Shown: positions 19,230-27,093, numbered from the stretch's first letter. The stretch is DNA of 64,000 bases from Mycobacterium sp. E183 (GCF_001667735.1 NZ_LZJN01000206.1:1-64000), one strand, 5' to 3'. A program made the numbers and translations. The notes: generated by a model not told the origin, from the sequence alone.

Positions 19230-20033
19230 GTGAGCGAGACACGGGGCGGGCTCTGGCGCACGGTGCTGGGGCGGGGATTGGCCACCGCCGCCGACCTCTC
19301 CGACCTGGTGGCCCAAAAGCTCAGCGCCGCAGCGGATCCCCGCGCTCGGCTGTTGCGGCGGCGGCGCCGCGCGCTGCGGTGGGGCCTGATCTTCGCCGTC
19401 GGCTGTGTGTTCTGGGCGGTGGTGACGATGCTGCTCGCGGCGTGGGGCTGGTTCGCGCTGCTCTTGGAGATCACCGGCGCTGTCGCGGTCATCATGGCCG
19501 TCCCGGCGACGCTGCTGTTGCTGCGCTACCGGTGGCTGCGTTCCGAGCCGCTGCCCACACCCCGCCCGGCGAACGTGCGACGGCTGCCGCCGCCCGGCTC
19601 GTCGGCGCGGCCCGCGATGTACGCGCTGGGCGCCTCCGAGCGCGGATTCCTGTCGCTGCTGAACGTGATCGAGCGGGGATCGATGCTGCCGACCGCCGAA
19701 ATACGCGACCTGTCCGCGGCGGCCAGCAAGAGTTCGGCGGCCATGGCGGCCACCGCCGCGGAGGTGGTGTCGATGGAGCGGGCGGCCGAGTCCAGCGAAT
19801 CATCGCGAACGTATCTGGTGCCTACCATCAACGCGTTCACCGCGCAGCTCAGCGCCGGCGTTCGCCAATACAACGAAATGGTCACCGCCGCAGCGCAATT
19901 GGTGTCCTCCGCCAACGGCGACCAGTTGGCGGCCTCGCAGCGCTACCGCGCCGAGCTGACCGGGGCCACCGACCGCCTGGTCGGCTGGGCGCAGGCGTTC
20001 GACGAACTCGGCGGTCTGCGCGGAGCGAGCTAG
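19230..20033 (+). CDS. Membrane protein of the ClgR-PspA operon (Rv2743c-like)
   Basis: 267 residues from the GTG at 19230, 16 bp after pspA. A basic stretch (RARLLRRRRRALRW) precedes two adjacent transmembrane helices (about 52-72 and 76-96). A long soluble helical domain follows, rich in Ala/Ser and predicted coiled coil. The M. tuberculosis homologue anchors PspA at the membrane. The fourth gene of that operon in M. tuberculosis (Rv2742c) is not found here; the gene runs directly into the convergent ephG with a 4-base overlap. Confidence 0.82.
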   Translation: MSETRGGLWRTVLGRGLATAADLSDLVAQKLSAAADPRARLLRRRRRALRWGLIFAVGCVFWAVVTMLLAAWGWFALLLEITGAVAVIMAVPATLLLLRYRWLRSEPLPTPRPANVRRLPPPGSSARPAMYALGASERGFLSLLNVIERGSMLPTAEIRDLSAAASKSSAAMAATAAEVVSMERAAESSESSRTYLVPTINAFTAQLSAGVRQYNEMVTAAAQLVSSANGDQLAASQRYRAELTGATDRLVGWAQAFDELGGLRGAS

Positions 20034-20461
20034 AACGTCGCCTTCAACGACGGCACCACCATCGCCGCCAGGCCGCGAAGGGTGGCCTTGACCATGTCGA
20101 AAAAGTCAAAGTAATCGCGCCACAACGTGATTCGTCCGTCGTGGACCTCGAACACGCCGCACACCCAGAACTGAAGCCGCAGCGGGCCGAAGATCAGGGC
20201 GTCGGTGCGCTCGGTGAGCACCGCGCCGCCGTCCGCGGCGATCCGGTGGATCTTCACCTCGAAGGCGGCGCGGCCGTCCATCTGGCGAAACAGCTTCATG
20301 GCCCTGGCGCGGCCACGAATCGTCGGCAGCCCGACATTTTCGTAGACGAGGTCGTCGTCCAGTGCCGCGTCGGCGGCGTCGTAATCGGCGTCCTGCAGGG
20401 CGTTCAGGAAGGTCTCGACCGTGCGGGTGTTCGCAACGGCTGTCCCGGTCGGCTCGGTCAT
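20030..20461 (-). CDS. ephG: Limonene-1,2-epoxide hydrolase family protein
   Basis: 143 residues, a cone-shaped SnoaL/NTF2-like fold. The catalytic Asp-Arg-Asp set is visible as RTDALIF (Arg, Asp) and WRDYFDFFD (Asp). The family adds water to epoxides without a covalent intermediate. M. tuberculosis EphG (Rv2740) accepts sterol and fatty epoxides. A -10 hexamer 7 nt upstream of the ATG suggests a leaderless message. The PE_PGRS gene beside it in M. tuberculosis is absent here. Confidence 0.9.
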   Translation of the reverse strand: MTEPTGTAVANTRTVETFLNALQDADYDAADAALDDDLVYENVGLPTIRGRARAMKLFRQMDGRAAFEVKIHRIAADGGAVLTERTDALIFGPLRLQFWVCGVFEVHDGRITLWRDYFDFFDMVKATLRGLAAMVVPSLKATF

Positions 20462-20468
20462 GATCGCC

Positions 20469-20474
20469 AGCGTA
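20469..20474 (-). promoter_or_regulatory. -10 element (TACGCT) of a predicted leaderless ephG transcript
   Basis: Read on the minus strand, TACGCT is 7 nt before the ATG at 20461. Confidence 0.55.
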
Positions 20475-20514
20475 GGCGAGCGTCGCGGCCGCGCGCTGTG
20501 GCAGGGTAAGGCCG

Positions 20515-21681
20515 ATGCGTGTCGCCGTGGTCGCCGGGCCGGATCCCGGGCACTCGTTTCCCGCGATTGCGCTGTGCCAACGCTTCGCCCGGGCCGGTGA
20601 CGAGCCCACGCTGTTCACCGGCGCCGAGTGGCTCGACACCGCCCGCGCCGCAGGCATCGGCGCCGCGCCGCTGGACGGGCTGGCGGCCACCGACGACGAC
20701 GTCGACGCCGGCGCGCGGATTCATCGGCGCGCGGCGCGGATGGCCGTCCTGAACGTGCCGGCGCTGCGCGAGCTGTCGCCCGACCTGGTGGTCTCCGACG
20801 TCATCACCGCCGGCGGCGGCATGGCCGCCGAGCTGTTGGGCATCCCGTGGATCGAGCTGGACCCGCACCCGCTGTATTTGCCGTCGAAGGGGTTGCCGCC
20901 GATCGGCAGCGGGCTGGCGCCGGGCACGGGTATCCGCGGCCGGCTCCGCGATGCGACGATGCGGGCGCTCACCGCGCGGTCGTGGCGCGCGGGCCTGCGG
21001 CAACGCGCGGCCGTGCGGGTCGAGATCGGGCTGCCGGCCCACGACCCCGGCCCGCTGCGGCGGCTGATCGCCACCCTGCCCGCCCTCGAGGTGCCGCGGC
21101 CGGACTGGCCGTCCGAGGCCGTGGTGGTGGGCCCGTTGCACTTCGAACCGACCGATCGGGTGCTGGACATCCCGGCGGGTTCGGGGCCCGTGGTGGTGGT
21201 GGCGCCGTCGACCGCGTCGACCGGGACCGAGGGCATGGCCGAGGTCGCGCTGGCTCACCTGCGGCCCGGGGAGACGCTGCCCGCCGGATCGCGGCTGGTG
21301 GTCTCCCGGCTGGGCGGTACGGATCTGCAGGTGCCGCCGTGGGCGGTGGTCGGGCTGGGCAGCCAGGCCGAGTTGTTGACGCACGCCGACCTGGCCATCT
21401 GCGGCGGCGGGCACGGCATGGTGGCCAAGACGCTGCTGGCGGGGGTGCCGCTGGTGGTGGTGCCCGGCGGCGGCGACCAATGGGAGATCGCCAACCGGGT
21501 GGTCCGGCAGGGCAGCGGGCTGCTGGTGCGGCCGCTGACCGCCGGGGCGTTGGTGGCCGCGGTCAACGAGGTGCTGTCGTCGCCCCGATACCGCCAGGCG
21601 GCCCGGACCGCCGCCGCTAGCATCGCCGGCGTGGCCGATCCGGTGCGGGTGTGCCACGAGGCGCTCGCTCTGACGGGATGA
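20515..21681 (+). CDS. MGT-type glycosyltransferase (Rv2739c-like)
   Basis: 388 residues, GT-B fold. The N-terminal domain begins MRVAVVAGPDPGHSFPAIAL, the usual GHxxP acceptor-side loop. The donor domain has the UGT-like block ICGGGHGMVAKTLLAGVPLV followed by VPGGGDQWEIANRV. A CGGGHG replaces the usual HGGxGT form. The acceptor is unknown. It resembles the first glycosyltransferase of the window (458-1672) only at family level. It is divergent from ephG, and the DUF732 gene follows after 32 bp. Confidence 0.82.
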   Translation: MRVAVVAGPDPGHSFPAIALCQRFARAGDEPTLFTGAEWLDTARAAGIGAAPLDGLAATDDDVDAGARIHRRAARMAVLNVPALRELSPDLVVSDVITAGGGMAAELLGIPWIELDPHPLYLPSKGLPPIGSGLAPGTGIRGRLRDATMRALTARSWRAGLRQRAAVRVEIGLPAHDPGPLRRLIATLPALEVPRPDWPSEAVVVGPLHFEPTDRVLDIPAGSGPVVVVAPSTASTGTEGMAEVALAHLRPGETLPAGSRLVVSRLGGTDLQVPPWAVVGLGSQAELLTHADLAICGGGHGMVAKTLLAGVPLVVVPGGGDQWEIANRVVRQGSGLLVRPLTAGALVAAVNEVLSSPRYRQAARTAAASIAGVADPVRVCHEALALTG

Positions 21682-21713
21682 TGGCCAAGGTCGCGCAAAG
21701 GAGGGCAACGGCA

Positions 21714-21977
21714 ATGAAATCGATCGCGGCCGGCGGCCTGCTTCTGGCCTTGATGTTCAGCTCGGGTGTCGCCCGCGCCGACAGCGGCGACGAGCAGCAG
21801 GCGTGCCAGTTGATGGACGATCCGGCGGCCGCCGAGCAGGGCTATGCGCCGGCCGAGTACGCCTTCATGCAGTTGCGCTCCCGGATGTCGGCGCAGCGCG
21901 CGCGGACCACCATGTCCGAGGCCGTTCAGGACTATTGCCCCAATCACCTCAACGACCTGCCGGCCAGCTGGCGCTGA
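21714..21977 (+). CDS. Small secreted DUF732-type protein
   Basis: 87 residues with a clear Sec signal peptide (MKSIAAGGLLLALMFSSGVARA, cleavage near residue 22). A mature domain of about 65 residues carries two cysteines (CQLMDD and YCPNHL) that could form one disulfide, the pattern of mycobacterial DUF732 exported proteins. AAAGGAGGG just upstream fixes the ATG at 21714 rather than the longer frame. Function is unknown. I do not recall it at this place in M. tuberculosis. Confidence 0.78.
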   Translation: MKSIAAGGLLLALMFSSGVARADSGDEQQACQLMDDPAAAEQGYAPAEYAFMQLRSRMSAQRARTTMSEAVQDYCPNHLNDLPASWR

Positions 21978-22008
21978 CGCGGCCGGTGTCCGATCGGCAC
22001 CCGGTGGG

Positions 22009-22014
22009 TATCTT
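22009..22014 (+). promoter_or_regulatory. -10 element (TATCTT) of a predicted leaderless transcript
   Basis: TATCTT is 6 nt before the GTG at 22021. Confidence 0.5.
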
Positions 22015-22020
22015 GCTGGC

Positions 22021-22215
22021 GTGCGGCTAACGGAATTCAACGAGCGGGTGGTCCTGCGATTCGGTGCGGCATACGGTTCTTCGGTCCTGGCCGACCACGT
22101 GCTGACCGGTTTCGGCGGCCGCACCGCCGCCCAGGCGATCGAGGACGGGGTCGAGCCCCGTGACGTGTGGCGGGCCCTGTGCGTGGACTTCGACGTGCCG
22201 CGCGACCAGTGGTGA
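22021..22215 (+). CDS. DUF3046 small protein (Rv2738c-like)
   Basis: 64 residues: RLTEFNERVVLRFGAAYGSSVLADHVL, then a C-terminal EPRDVWRALCVDFDVP. It is a small, mostly helical, cytoplasmic protein conserved next to recA in actinobacteria (DUF3046). Function is unknown. The GTG at 22021 is supported by the spacing of a -10 hexamer. Confidence 0.8.
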   Translation: MRLTEFNERVVLRFGAAYGSSVLADHVLTGFGGRTAAQAIEDGVEPRDVWRALCVDFDVPRDQW

Positions 22216-22323
22216 GTGGGCAGCCCATTCGTAGGTCGGTATTGGTGCTGCCGCAGTAGCCCCGCGAGGTGTACCGACAGATCAACGCGAGGGCTCGCAG
22301 GGATGTCTCGGTGGGCGTGGTGC

Positions 22324-23031
22324 TCAGGTACCCCCGCGCGTCGGGGGCAAACGACGCGGCGCCCGAGGCCGGTCCGGCGGCTGCGTCTCGAAGACGCAGT
22401 CGCCGCACACGGTTCCACCGGGCAGCCGATAGAAGAGGCAACAACTGCGGCGCCTGAAGGCCAGGCGCGGGCCGGTGACGACGCCCGATCCGGCCAGCAC
22501 ACCGGTGCTCAGCAGCGCACGGGTCGTTTCGGCGATCTGCAGGTCGAGGTCCGGTCGCGCCGCCAGGAGGGCCCGGGCGGCGCCGACCAGCGCCGACGCC
22601 ACGTTGCCCGCCAGCAGCGCGGGCGCCAGCTTGACCCGCAGGCCGGCGGCGAGCGGCTGCATGTGCTCGCGCACCACCGCCCGGTACAGGGTGTCCGGTG
22701 AGCGGGCGGGGAACCCGGCCGGCGCGGGCAGCCGCAATTGCGCCCCGTCGCCGGCGCGTTGCAGGTCGTCCAGGTCGGGGACGACGCCGTGGGCCAGCGC
22801 GCACGCGAGCACGGGCGACCACAGGCGGGTGGCGTGTCCGAGATGAACCAGCGAGGCGCCGATCCGCAGATCCGTCATGCGATAGCGCCGGGCGGTGGCC
22901 TCGACCAAGTCGGCGAACCCGTCGGCGTAGGACCGCCGGACCGGGTGCCACCCGGCCGCGGTCCCGCCCACGGTGAACGCGAAAAACCCTTGATACGAGG
23001 CTATTTCGGCCAGCTCAGCGGAGATGTCCAT
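22324..23031 (-). CDS. FhuF-like (2Fe-2S)-binding protein under a B12 riboswitch
   Basis: 235 residues with no signal peptide or membrane span. The C-terminus has CC-x10-C-x2-C (Cys197, Cys198, Cys209, Cys212), exactly the spacing of the unusual [2Fe-2S] site of the ferric-siderophore reductase FhuF. The preceding region (WSPVLACALAHGVVPDL, LLAGNVASALVGAARAL) fits the FhuF/IucA-like helical domain. FhuF proteins pass one electron to Fe(III) complexes. A cobalamin riboswitch sits in the 5' leader on the same strand, so this protein is probably repressed by B12 and may reduce cobalt in a corrinoid rather than iron; that is inference. The frame has an upstream in-frame TGA, so ATG 23031 is the first usable start, with no clear Shine-Dalgarno sequence. 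No IdeR box was seen. Confidence 0.82.
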   Translation of the reverse strand: MDISAELAEIASYQGFFAFTVGGTAAGWHPVRRSYADGFADLVEATARRYRMTDLRIGASLVHLGHATRLWSPVLACALAHGVVPDLDDLQRAGDGAQLRLPAPAGFPARSPDTLYRAVVREHMQPLAAGLRVKLAPALLAGNVASALVGAARALLAARPDLDLQIAETTRALLSTGVLAGSGVVTGPRLAFRRRSCCLFYRLPGGTVCGDCVFETQPPDRPRAPRRLPPTRGGT

Positions 23032-23083
23032 CGATGCGCAACCAGACTTTCACGGGGAAATCCGCCCCAGTTGTCGTGAGGAA

Positions 23084-23189
23084 GCGCTGACGGCGAGTGT
23101 CTGGCTCTCGGGAGGGCATCCCGGTCACAGTGGCGGGACCGCACCGGATTCACACCGGTTTCCTCAGGCTCCATGGGCCCCGTCAGCGC
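23084..23189 (-). promoter_or_regulatory. Cobalamin (B12) riboswitch aptamer
   Basis: On the minus strand, the closing P1 stem pairs GCGCTGACGG (23180-23189) with CCGTCAGCGC (23084-23093), a perfect 10-bp helix. Inside it lie a conserved core starting GGAAACCGGTG, a short AATCCGGTGCGG stretch, the invariant B12-box GGTCCCGCCACTG followed by TGACCGGG, then GAGAGCCAGACAC before the 3' P1 strand. The order and wording match the cobalamin riboswitch consensus. The downstream leader (23032-23083) has a small GGGG-N7-CCCC hairpin (23054-23068) and could be the expression platform acting on the ATG at 23031. Confidence 0.88.
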
Positions 23190-23242
23190 GTTTCGGTAGC
23201 AAATGTTGCCACACGCGCGTGGCTTCGGCGTGTCCGCTTGAA

Positions 23243-23258
23243 TCGAACAGGTGTTCGG
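23243..23258 (+). promoter_or_regulatory. LexA SOS box upstream of recA
   Basis: TCGAAC-AGGT-GTTCGG matches the mycobacterial SOS consensus TCGAAC-N4-GTTCGA in all but the last base. It lies about 110 bp upstream of the recA ATG. Confidence 0.8.
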
Positions 23259-23287
23259 CTACTGTGGGGAACGTTCGGCGAGACAAC

Positions 23288-23310
23288 TTGTCGGTGGCCT
23301 TCTCTAGTGT
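23288..23310 (+). promoter_or_regulatory. PafBC-dependent (LexA-independent) promoter of recA
   Basis: TTGTCGGTG at 23288-23296, 8 nt, then TAGTGT at 23305-23310. This is the RecA-NDp architecture TTGTCRGTG-N8-TANNNT recognised by the PafBC activator in mycobacteria. A second copy precedes chiZ. Confidence 0.82.
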
Positions 23311-23366
23311 CACGGCCAACCGACCGATATCGGTCACCGAACACACCGAACCATAGGAGAGGCACC

Positions 23367-24419
23367 ATGACGCAAGCCCCCGACCGCGAGAAGGCTCTCG
23401 AGCTGGCGATGGCCCAGATCGAAAAGAGCTACGGCAAAGGCTCGGTGATGCGTCTCGGCGACGAGATGCGTCAGCCGATCTCGGTCATCCCGACCGGATC
23501 CATCGCACTGGACGTGGCCCTGGGCATCGGCGGCCTGCCCCGCGGCCGGGTCGTGGAGATCTACGGCCCGGAATCCTCGGGTAAGACCACCGTCGCCCTG
23601 CACGCGGTGGCCAACGCCCAGGCCGCCGGTGGCGTCGCGGCGTTCATCGACGCCGAGCACGCCCTGGATCCGGACTACGCCAAGAAGCTCGGCGTCGACA
23701 CCGATTCCCTGTTGGTCAGCCAGCCCGACACGGGGGAGCAGGCCCTCGAGATCGCCGACATGCTGATCCGCTCCGGCGCGCTGGACATCCTGGTCATCGA
23801 CTCGGTGGCGGCCCTGGTGCCGCGCGCCGAACTCGAGGGCGAGATGGGTGACAGCCACGTCGGGCTGCAGGCCCGGCTGATGAGCCAGGCGCTACGGAAA
23901 ATGACTGGCGCGCTGAACAATTCGGGCACCACCGCCATCTTCATCAACCAGTTGCGCGAGAAGATCGGGGTGATGTTCGGCAGCCCCGAAACCACCACGG
24001 GTGGAAAGGCTTTGAAGTTCTACGCCTCGGTGCGCATGGACGTGCGCCGGATCGAGACCCTCAAGGACGGTACCAACGCGGTGGGCAACCGCACCCGGGT
24101 CAAGGTCGTCAAGAACAAAGTGTCGCCGCCGTTCAAGCAGGCCGAGTTCGACATCCTCTACGGCAGGGGGATCAGCCGGGAGGGCTCGCTGATCGACATG
24201 GGGGTGGAGCAGGGCTTCATCCGCAAGTCGGGTTCCTGGTTCACCTACGAGGGTGAGCAGCTCGGCCAGGGCAAGGAGAATGCCCGCACCTTCTTGATGG
24301 AGAACGCCGACGTGGCCAACGAGATCGAGAAGAAGATCAAGGAAAAGCTTGGCATTGGTGCGGTTGTGACCGATGGCTTGTCCGATGACAGCGTCCTGCC
24401 CGCCCCCGTCGATTTCTGA
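23367..24419 (+). CDS. recA: Recombinase RecA (intein-free)
   Basis: 350 residues. Walker A GPESSGKT is at 67-74, Walker B LDILVIDSVAALVP, and the L2 DNA-binding loop lies around NQLREKIGVMFGSPETTTGG. It forms ATP-driven filaments on single-stranded DNA for homologous recombination and triggers LexA autocleavage. The site that carries the intein in M. tuberculosis (after KNK) reads KNKVSPPFKQ, so this allele is empty and has Val in place of the intein's +1 Cys. AGGAGAGG precedes the ATG at 23367. The 335-bp region upstream holds the SOS box, the PafBC promoter and, on the opposite strand, the B12 riboswitch. recX overlaps its 3' end. Confidence 0.98.
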   Translation: MTQAPDREKALELAMAQIEKSYGKGSVMRLGDEMRQPISVIPTGSIALDVALGIGGLPRGRVVEIYGPESSGKTTVALHAVANAQAAGGVAAFIDAEHALDPDYAKKLGVDTDSLLVSQPDTGEQALEIADMLIRSGALDILVIDSVAALVPRAELEGEMGDSHVGLQARLMSQALRKMTGALNNSGTTAIFINQLREKIGVMFGSPETTTGGKALKFYASVRMDVRRIETLKDGTNAVGNRTRVKVVKNKVSPPFKQAEFDILYGRGISREGSLIDMGVEQGFIRKSGSWFTYEGEQLGQGKENARTFLMENADVANEIEKKIKEKLGIGAVVTDGLSDDSVLPAPVDF

Positions 24420-24906
24420 GCCCTCTCGCGAGGAGCAGGCGCGGACCCTGTGCCTGCGCCTGCTCACCGTGAGGGCGCGCACCCGCGCCGAGCTGCACGG
24501 CCAACTCGCGAAGCGCGGCTACCCCGAGGACATCAGCGCCGCCGTGCTTGACCGACTCGCAACCGTCGGCTTGGTCGATGACGCCGACTTCGCCGAACAG
24601 TGGGTGCGCTCGCGCCGGGCGAAGGCCGGCAAGAGCAAGCGCGCCCTGGCCGCCGAATTGCACACCAAGGGTGTCGACAAGGACGTGATCGCCTCGGCGC
24701 TGTCCGGGATCGACGCCGGCGCCGAACGGGACCGGGCCGAGGAGTTGGTGCGGGCCAAGTTGCGTCGCGAGACGCTGGACGGCGACGACGCGCGGGTGAC
24801 CCGCCGGCTGGTCGGAATGCTGGCGCGCCGGGGCTACAGCCAGAACCTGGCGTGCGAGGTCGTCCTCGCCGAGCTGGCCGCCGAACGGGACCGCCGCCGG
24901 GTCTAG
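24385..24906 (+). CDS. recX: RecA regulatory protein RecX
   Basis: 173 residues composed of three-helix repeats (ARTLCLRLLTVRARTRAELHGQL and following). It contains GYPEDISAAVLDRLATVGLVDD and FAEQWVRSRR. RecX binds inside the RecA filament groove and inhibits recombinase and coprotease activity. The second Met of the frame (24385) is chosen from the usual N-terminus MTASCPPPS; it overlaps the recA coding end by 35 bases, the same cotranscribed arrangement as in other mycobacteria. Confidence 0.93.
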   Translation: MTASCPPPSISEPSREEQARTLCLRLLTVRARTRAELHGQLAKRGYPEDISAAVLDRLATVGLVDDADFAEQWVRSRRAKAGKSKRALAAELHTKGVDKDVIASALSGIDAGAERDRAEELVRAKLRRETLDGDDARVTRRLVGMLARRGYSQNLACEVVLAELAAERDRRRV

Positions 24907-24937
24907 CTGCGGTTTCTCGGGTACCGCCGGGTCGCCG

Positions 24938-24943
24938 TACCAT
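24938..24943 (+). promoter_or_regulatory. -10 element (TACCAT) of a predicted leaderless miaB transcript
   Basis: TACCAT is 6 nt before the GTG at 24950, favouring that start over the in-frame ATG three codons later. Confidence 0.55.
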
Positions 24944-24949
24944 GGCCCC

Positions 24950-26491
24950 GTGACTTCGATGGTGGTGCAGGACGCCGCGGGCTCGCCCGACGGCGCCGGT
25001 GCGCGCACCTATCAGGTCCGCACCTACGGCTGCCAGATGAACGTCCACGACTCGGAGCGGCTGGCGGGCCTGCTGGAAACGGCCGGTTACCGGCGCGCCC
25101 CCGACGGCTCGGATTTTGGGGACGCCGACGTCGTGGTCTTCAACACCTGCGCCGTCCGCGAGAACGCCGACAACAAGCTGTACGGCAACCTCAGCCACCT
25201 GGCTCCGCGCAAGCGCGGCAACCCCGAGATGCAGATCGCGGTCGGGGGCTGCCTGGCCCAGAAGGACCGGGACGCGTTGCTGCGCAAGGCGCCCTGGGTC
25301 GACGTCGTCTTCGGCACGCACAACATCGGGTCGCTGCCCACGCTGCTCGAACGGGCCCGACACAACAAGACCGCCCAGGTGGAAATCGCCGAGTCGCTGC
25401 GGGAGTTTCCCTCCTCGCTGCCAAGCGCACGCGAATCGGCTTACGCCGCTTGGGTTTCCGTCTCGGTCGGATGCAACAACAGCTGCACCTTCTGCATCGT
25501 GCCCGCGCTGCGCGGCAAGGAGGTCGACCGCAGCCCGGCCGACATCCTGGCCGAGGTGAGAGCCCTGGTGGACGACGGCGTACTCGAAGTCACGCTGCTG
25601 GGTCAGAACGTCAACGCCTACGGGGTGTCCTTCGCCGACCCGGCGCTGCCCCGCGATCGCGGCGCCTTCGCGCGGCTGCTGCGGGCCTGCGGCGACATCG
25701 ACGGGCTGGAACGCGTGCGGTTCACCTCCCCGCATCCGGCCGAGTTCACCGACGACGTCATCGAGGCCATGGCGCAGACGCCGAATGTCTGCCCCGCCCT
25801 GCACATGCCGCTGCAGTCCGGCTCCGACCGGGTGCTGCGCGCCATGCGGCGCTCGTACCGCGCCGAGCGCTACCTCGGCATCATCGACCGCGTCCGCGCG
25901 GCCATGCCGCACGCCGCCATCACCACCGACCTGATCGTCGGGTTCCCCGGCGAGACCGAAGAGGACTTCGCCGCCACGCTGGACGTGGTGCGGCAGGCCC
26001 GGTTCGCGGCCGCGTTCACCTTCCAGTACTCCAAGCGGCCCGGCACCCCGGCCGCCGAACTCGACGGGCAACTCCCGAAAGCCGTTGTGCAGGAACGCTA
26101 CGAGCGGCTGGTCGAGCTGCAGGAGCAGATCTCGCTGGAGGGCAATCGCGCGCTGATCGGCCAGACGGTGGAGTTGCTGGTCGCCGCCGGGGAGGGGCGC
26201 AAGGACACCCGCACGGCGCGGATGACCGGCCGCGCCCGCGACGGCCGCCTGGTGCACTTCGGCTTGGACAACTCCGGGGCCGACCGGGTGCGTCCCGGGG
26301 ACGTCGTCACCGCGGTCCTCACCCAGGCCGCGCCGCACCACCTCATCGCCGACAGCGGCATCCTCAGCCATCGCCGAACCCGCGCGGGCGACGCGCACGC
26401 CGCCGGGGAGCGCCCGGGCGGCGTCGGCCTCGGCATGCCCGCCGTCGGACCGCCCCCCGACCCCACAGAATCCCTTGGATGTGCCCGATGA
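24950..26491 (+). CDS. miaB: tRNA-2-methylthio-N6-isopentenyladenosine-37 methylthiotransferase
   Basis: 513 residues. The N-terminal MTTase domain has the three auxiliary-cluster cysteines in YGCQMN, NTCAVRE and GGCLAQ. The radical-SAM CxxxCxxC motif reads CNNSCTFC, and a TRAM domain lies at about 385-450. The last 45 residues are Pro/Gly/Ala-rich and probably disordered. It adds the methylthio group to i6A37 in tRNAs reading UNN codons. Its substrate modification is made by MiaA, encoded 7 kb downstream. The stop overlaps the next gene by 4 bases (ATGA). Confidence 0.95.
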   Translation: MTSMVVQDAAGSPDGAGARTYQVRTYGCQMNVHDSERLAGLLETAGYRRAPDGSDFGDADVVVFNTCAVRENADNKLYGNLSHLAPRKRGNPEMQIAVGGCLAQKDRDALLRKAPWVDVVFGTHNIGSLPTLLERARHNKTAQVEIAESLREFPSSLPSARESAYAAWVSVSVGCNNSCTFCIVPALRGKEVDRSPADILAEVRALVDDGVLEVTLLGQNVNAYGVSFADPALPRDRGAFARLLRACGDIDGLERVRFTSPHPAEFTDDVIEAMAQTPNVCPALHMPLQSGSDRVLRAMRRSYRAERYLGIIDRVRAAMPHAAITTDLIVGFPGETEEDFAATLDVVRQARFAAAFTFQYSKRPGTPAAELDGQLPKAVVQERYERLVELQEQISLEGNRALIGQTVELLVAAGEGRKDTRTARMTGRARDGRLVHFGLDNSGADRVRPGDVVTAVLTQAAPHHLIADSGILSHRRTRAGDAHAAGERPGGVGLGMPAVGPPPDPTESLGCAR

Positions 26492-27093
26492 TGGAAGAAC
26501 ACCCCGACTTCGACGCCCTACGGACCGAAATCGAGGCCGCCGAACGCCGGGTGGCGCGTGGATTCGACCCGGGCCCACGCGGCTTCGTCGTGGCGATCCT
26601 GGTTTTCGTGCTCCTGGGATCGTTCATCCTGCCGCACACCGGCGCGGTGCGGGGCTGGGACGTGTTGTTCAGCAGCCACGGCGCCGGCGCGGCGGCGGTT
26701 GCGCTGCCCTCGCGGGTGTTCGCCTGGCTGGCGCTGGTGTTCGGCGTCGGGTTCTCCATGCTGGCTTTGGTGACGCGGCGCTGGGCGCTGGCCTGGATCG
26801 CGCTGGCGGGTTCGGCGCTCGCCGGGGCGGCCGGGTTGTTGGCCATCTGGTCGCGCCAGACCGTCGCCGCGGGGCACCCGGGCCCCGGGGTGGGGTTGAT
26901 CGCGGCGTGGATCGTCGTCCTGACGCTGACCTACCAGTGGGCGCGGGTCGTATGGTCGCGAACGATCGTGCAGCTCGCGGCCGAGGAGCAGCGGCGCCGG
27001 GTCGCGGCGCAGCAGCAGTCGAAGACGCTGCTGGAGAGCCTCAACGACGAGCCCGACAGCCCGGACCGGGCGCCCCGGGATCCCGACGCCTAG
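26488..27093 (+). CDS. Four-helix membrane protein (Rv2732c-like)
   Basis: 201 residues. A cytosolic N-terminus (HPDFDALRTEIEAAERRVARGF) precedes four predicted membrane helices between about residues 33 and 155. A charged C-terminal tail (LAAEEQRRRVAAQQQSKTL) follows. It has no recognised catalytic motif and is conserved behind miaB in mycobacteria. It is translationally coupled to miaB (ATGA) and overlaps the convergent DUF349 gene by 4 bases. Confidence 0.75.
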   Translation: MMEEHPDFDALRTEIEAAERRVARGFDPGPRGFVVAILVFVLLGSFILPHTGAVRGWDVLFSSHGAGAAAVALPSRVFAWLALVFGVGFSMLALVTRRWALAWIALAGSALAGAAGLLAIWSRQTVAAGHPGPGVGLIAAWIVVLTLTYQWARVVWSRTIVQLAAEEQRRRVAAQQQSKTLLESLNDEPDSPDRAPRDPDA

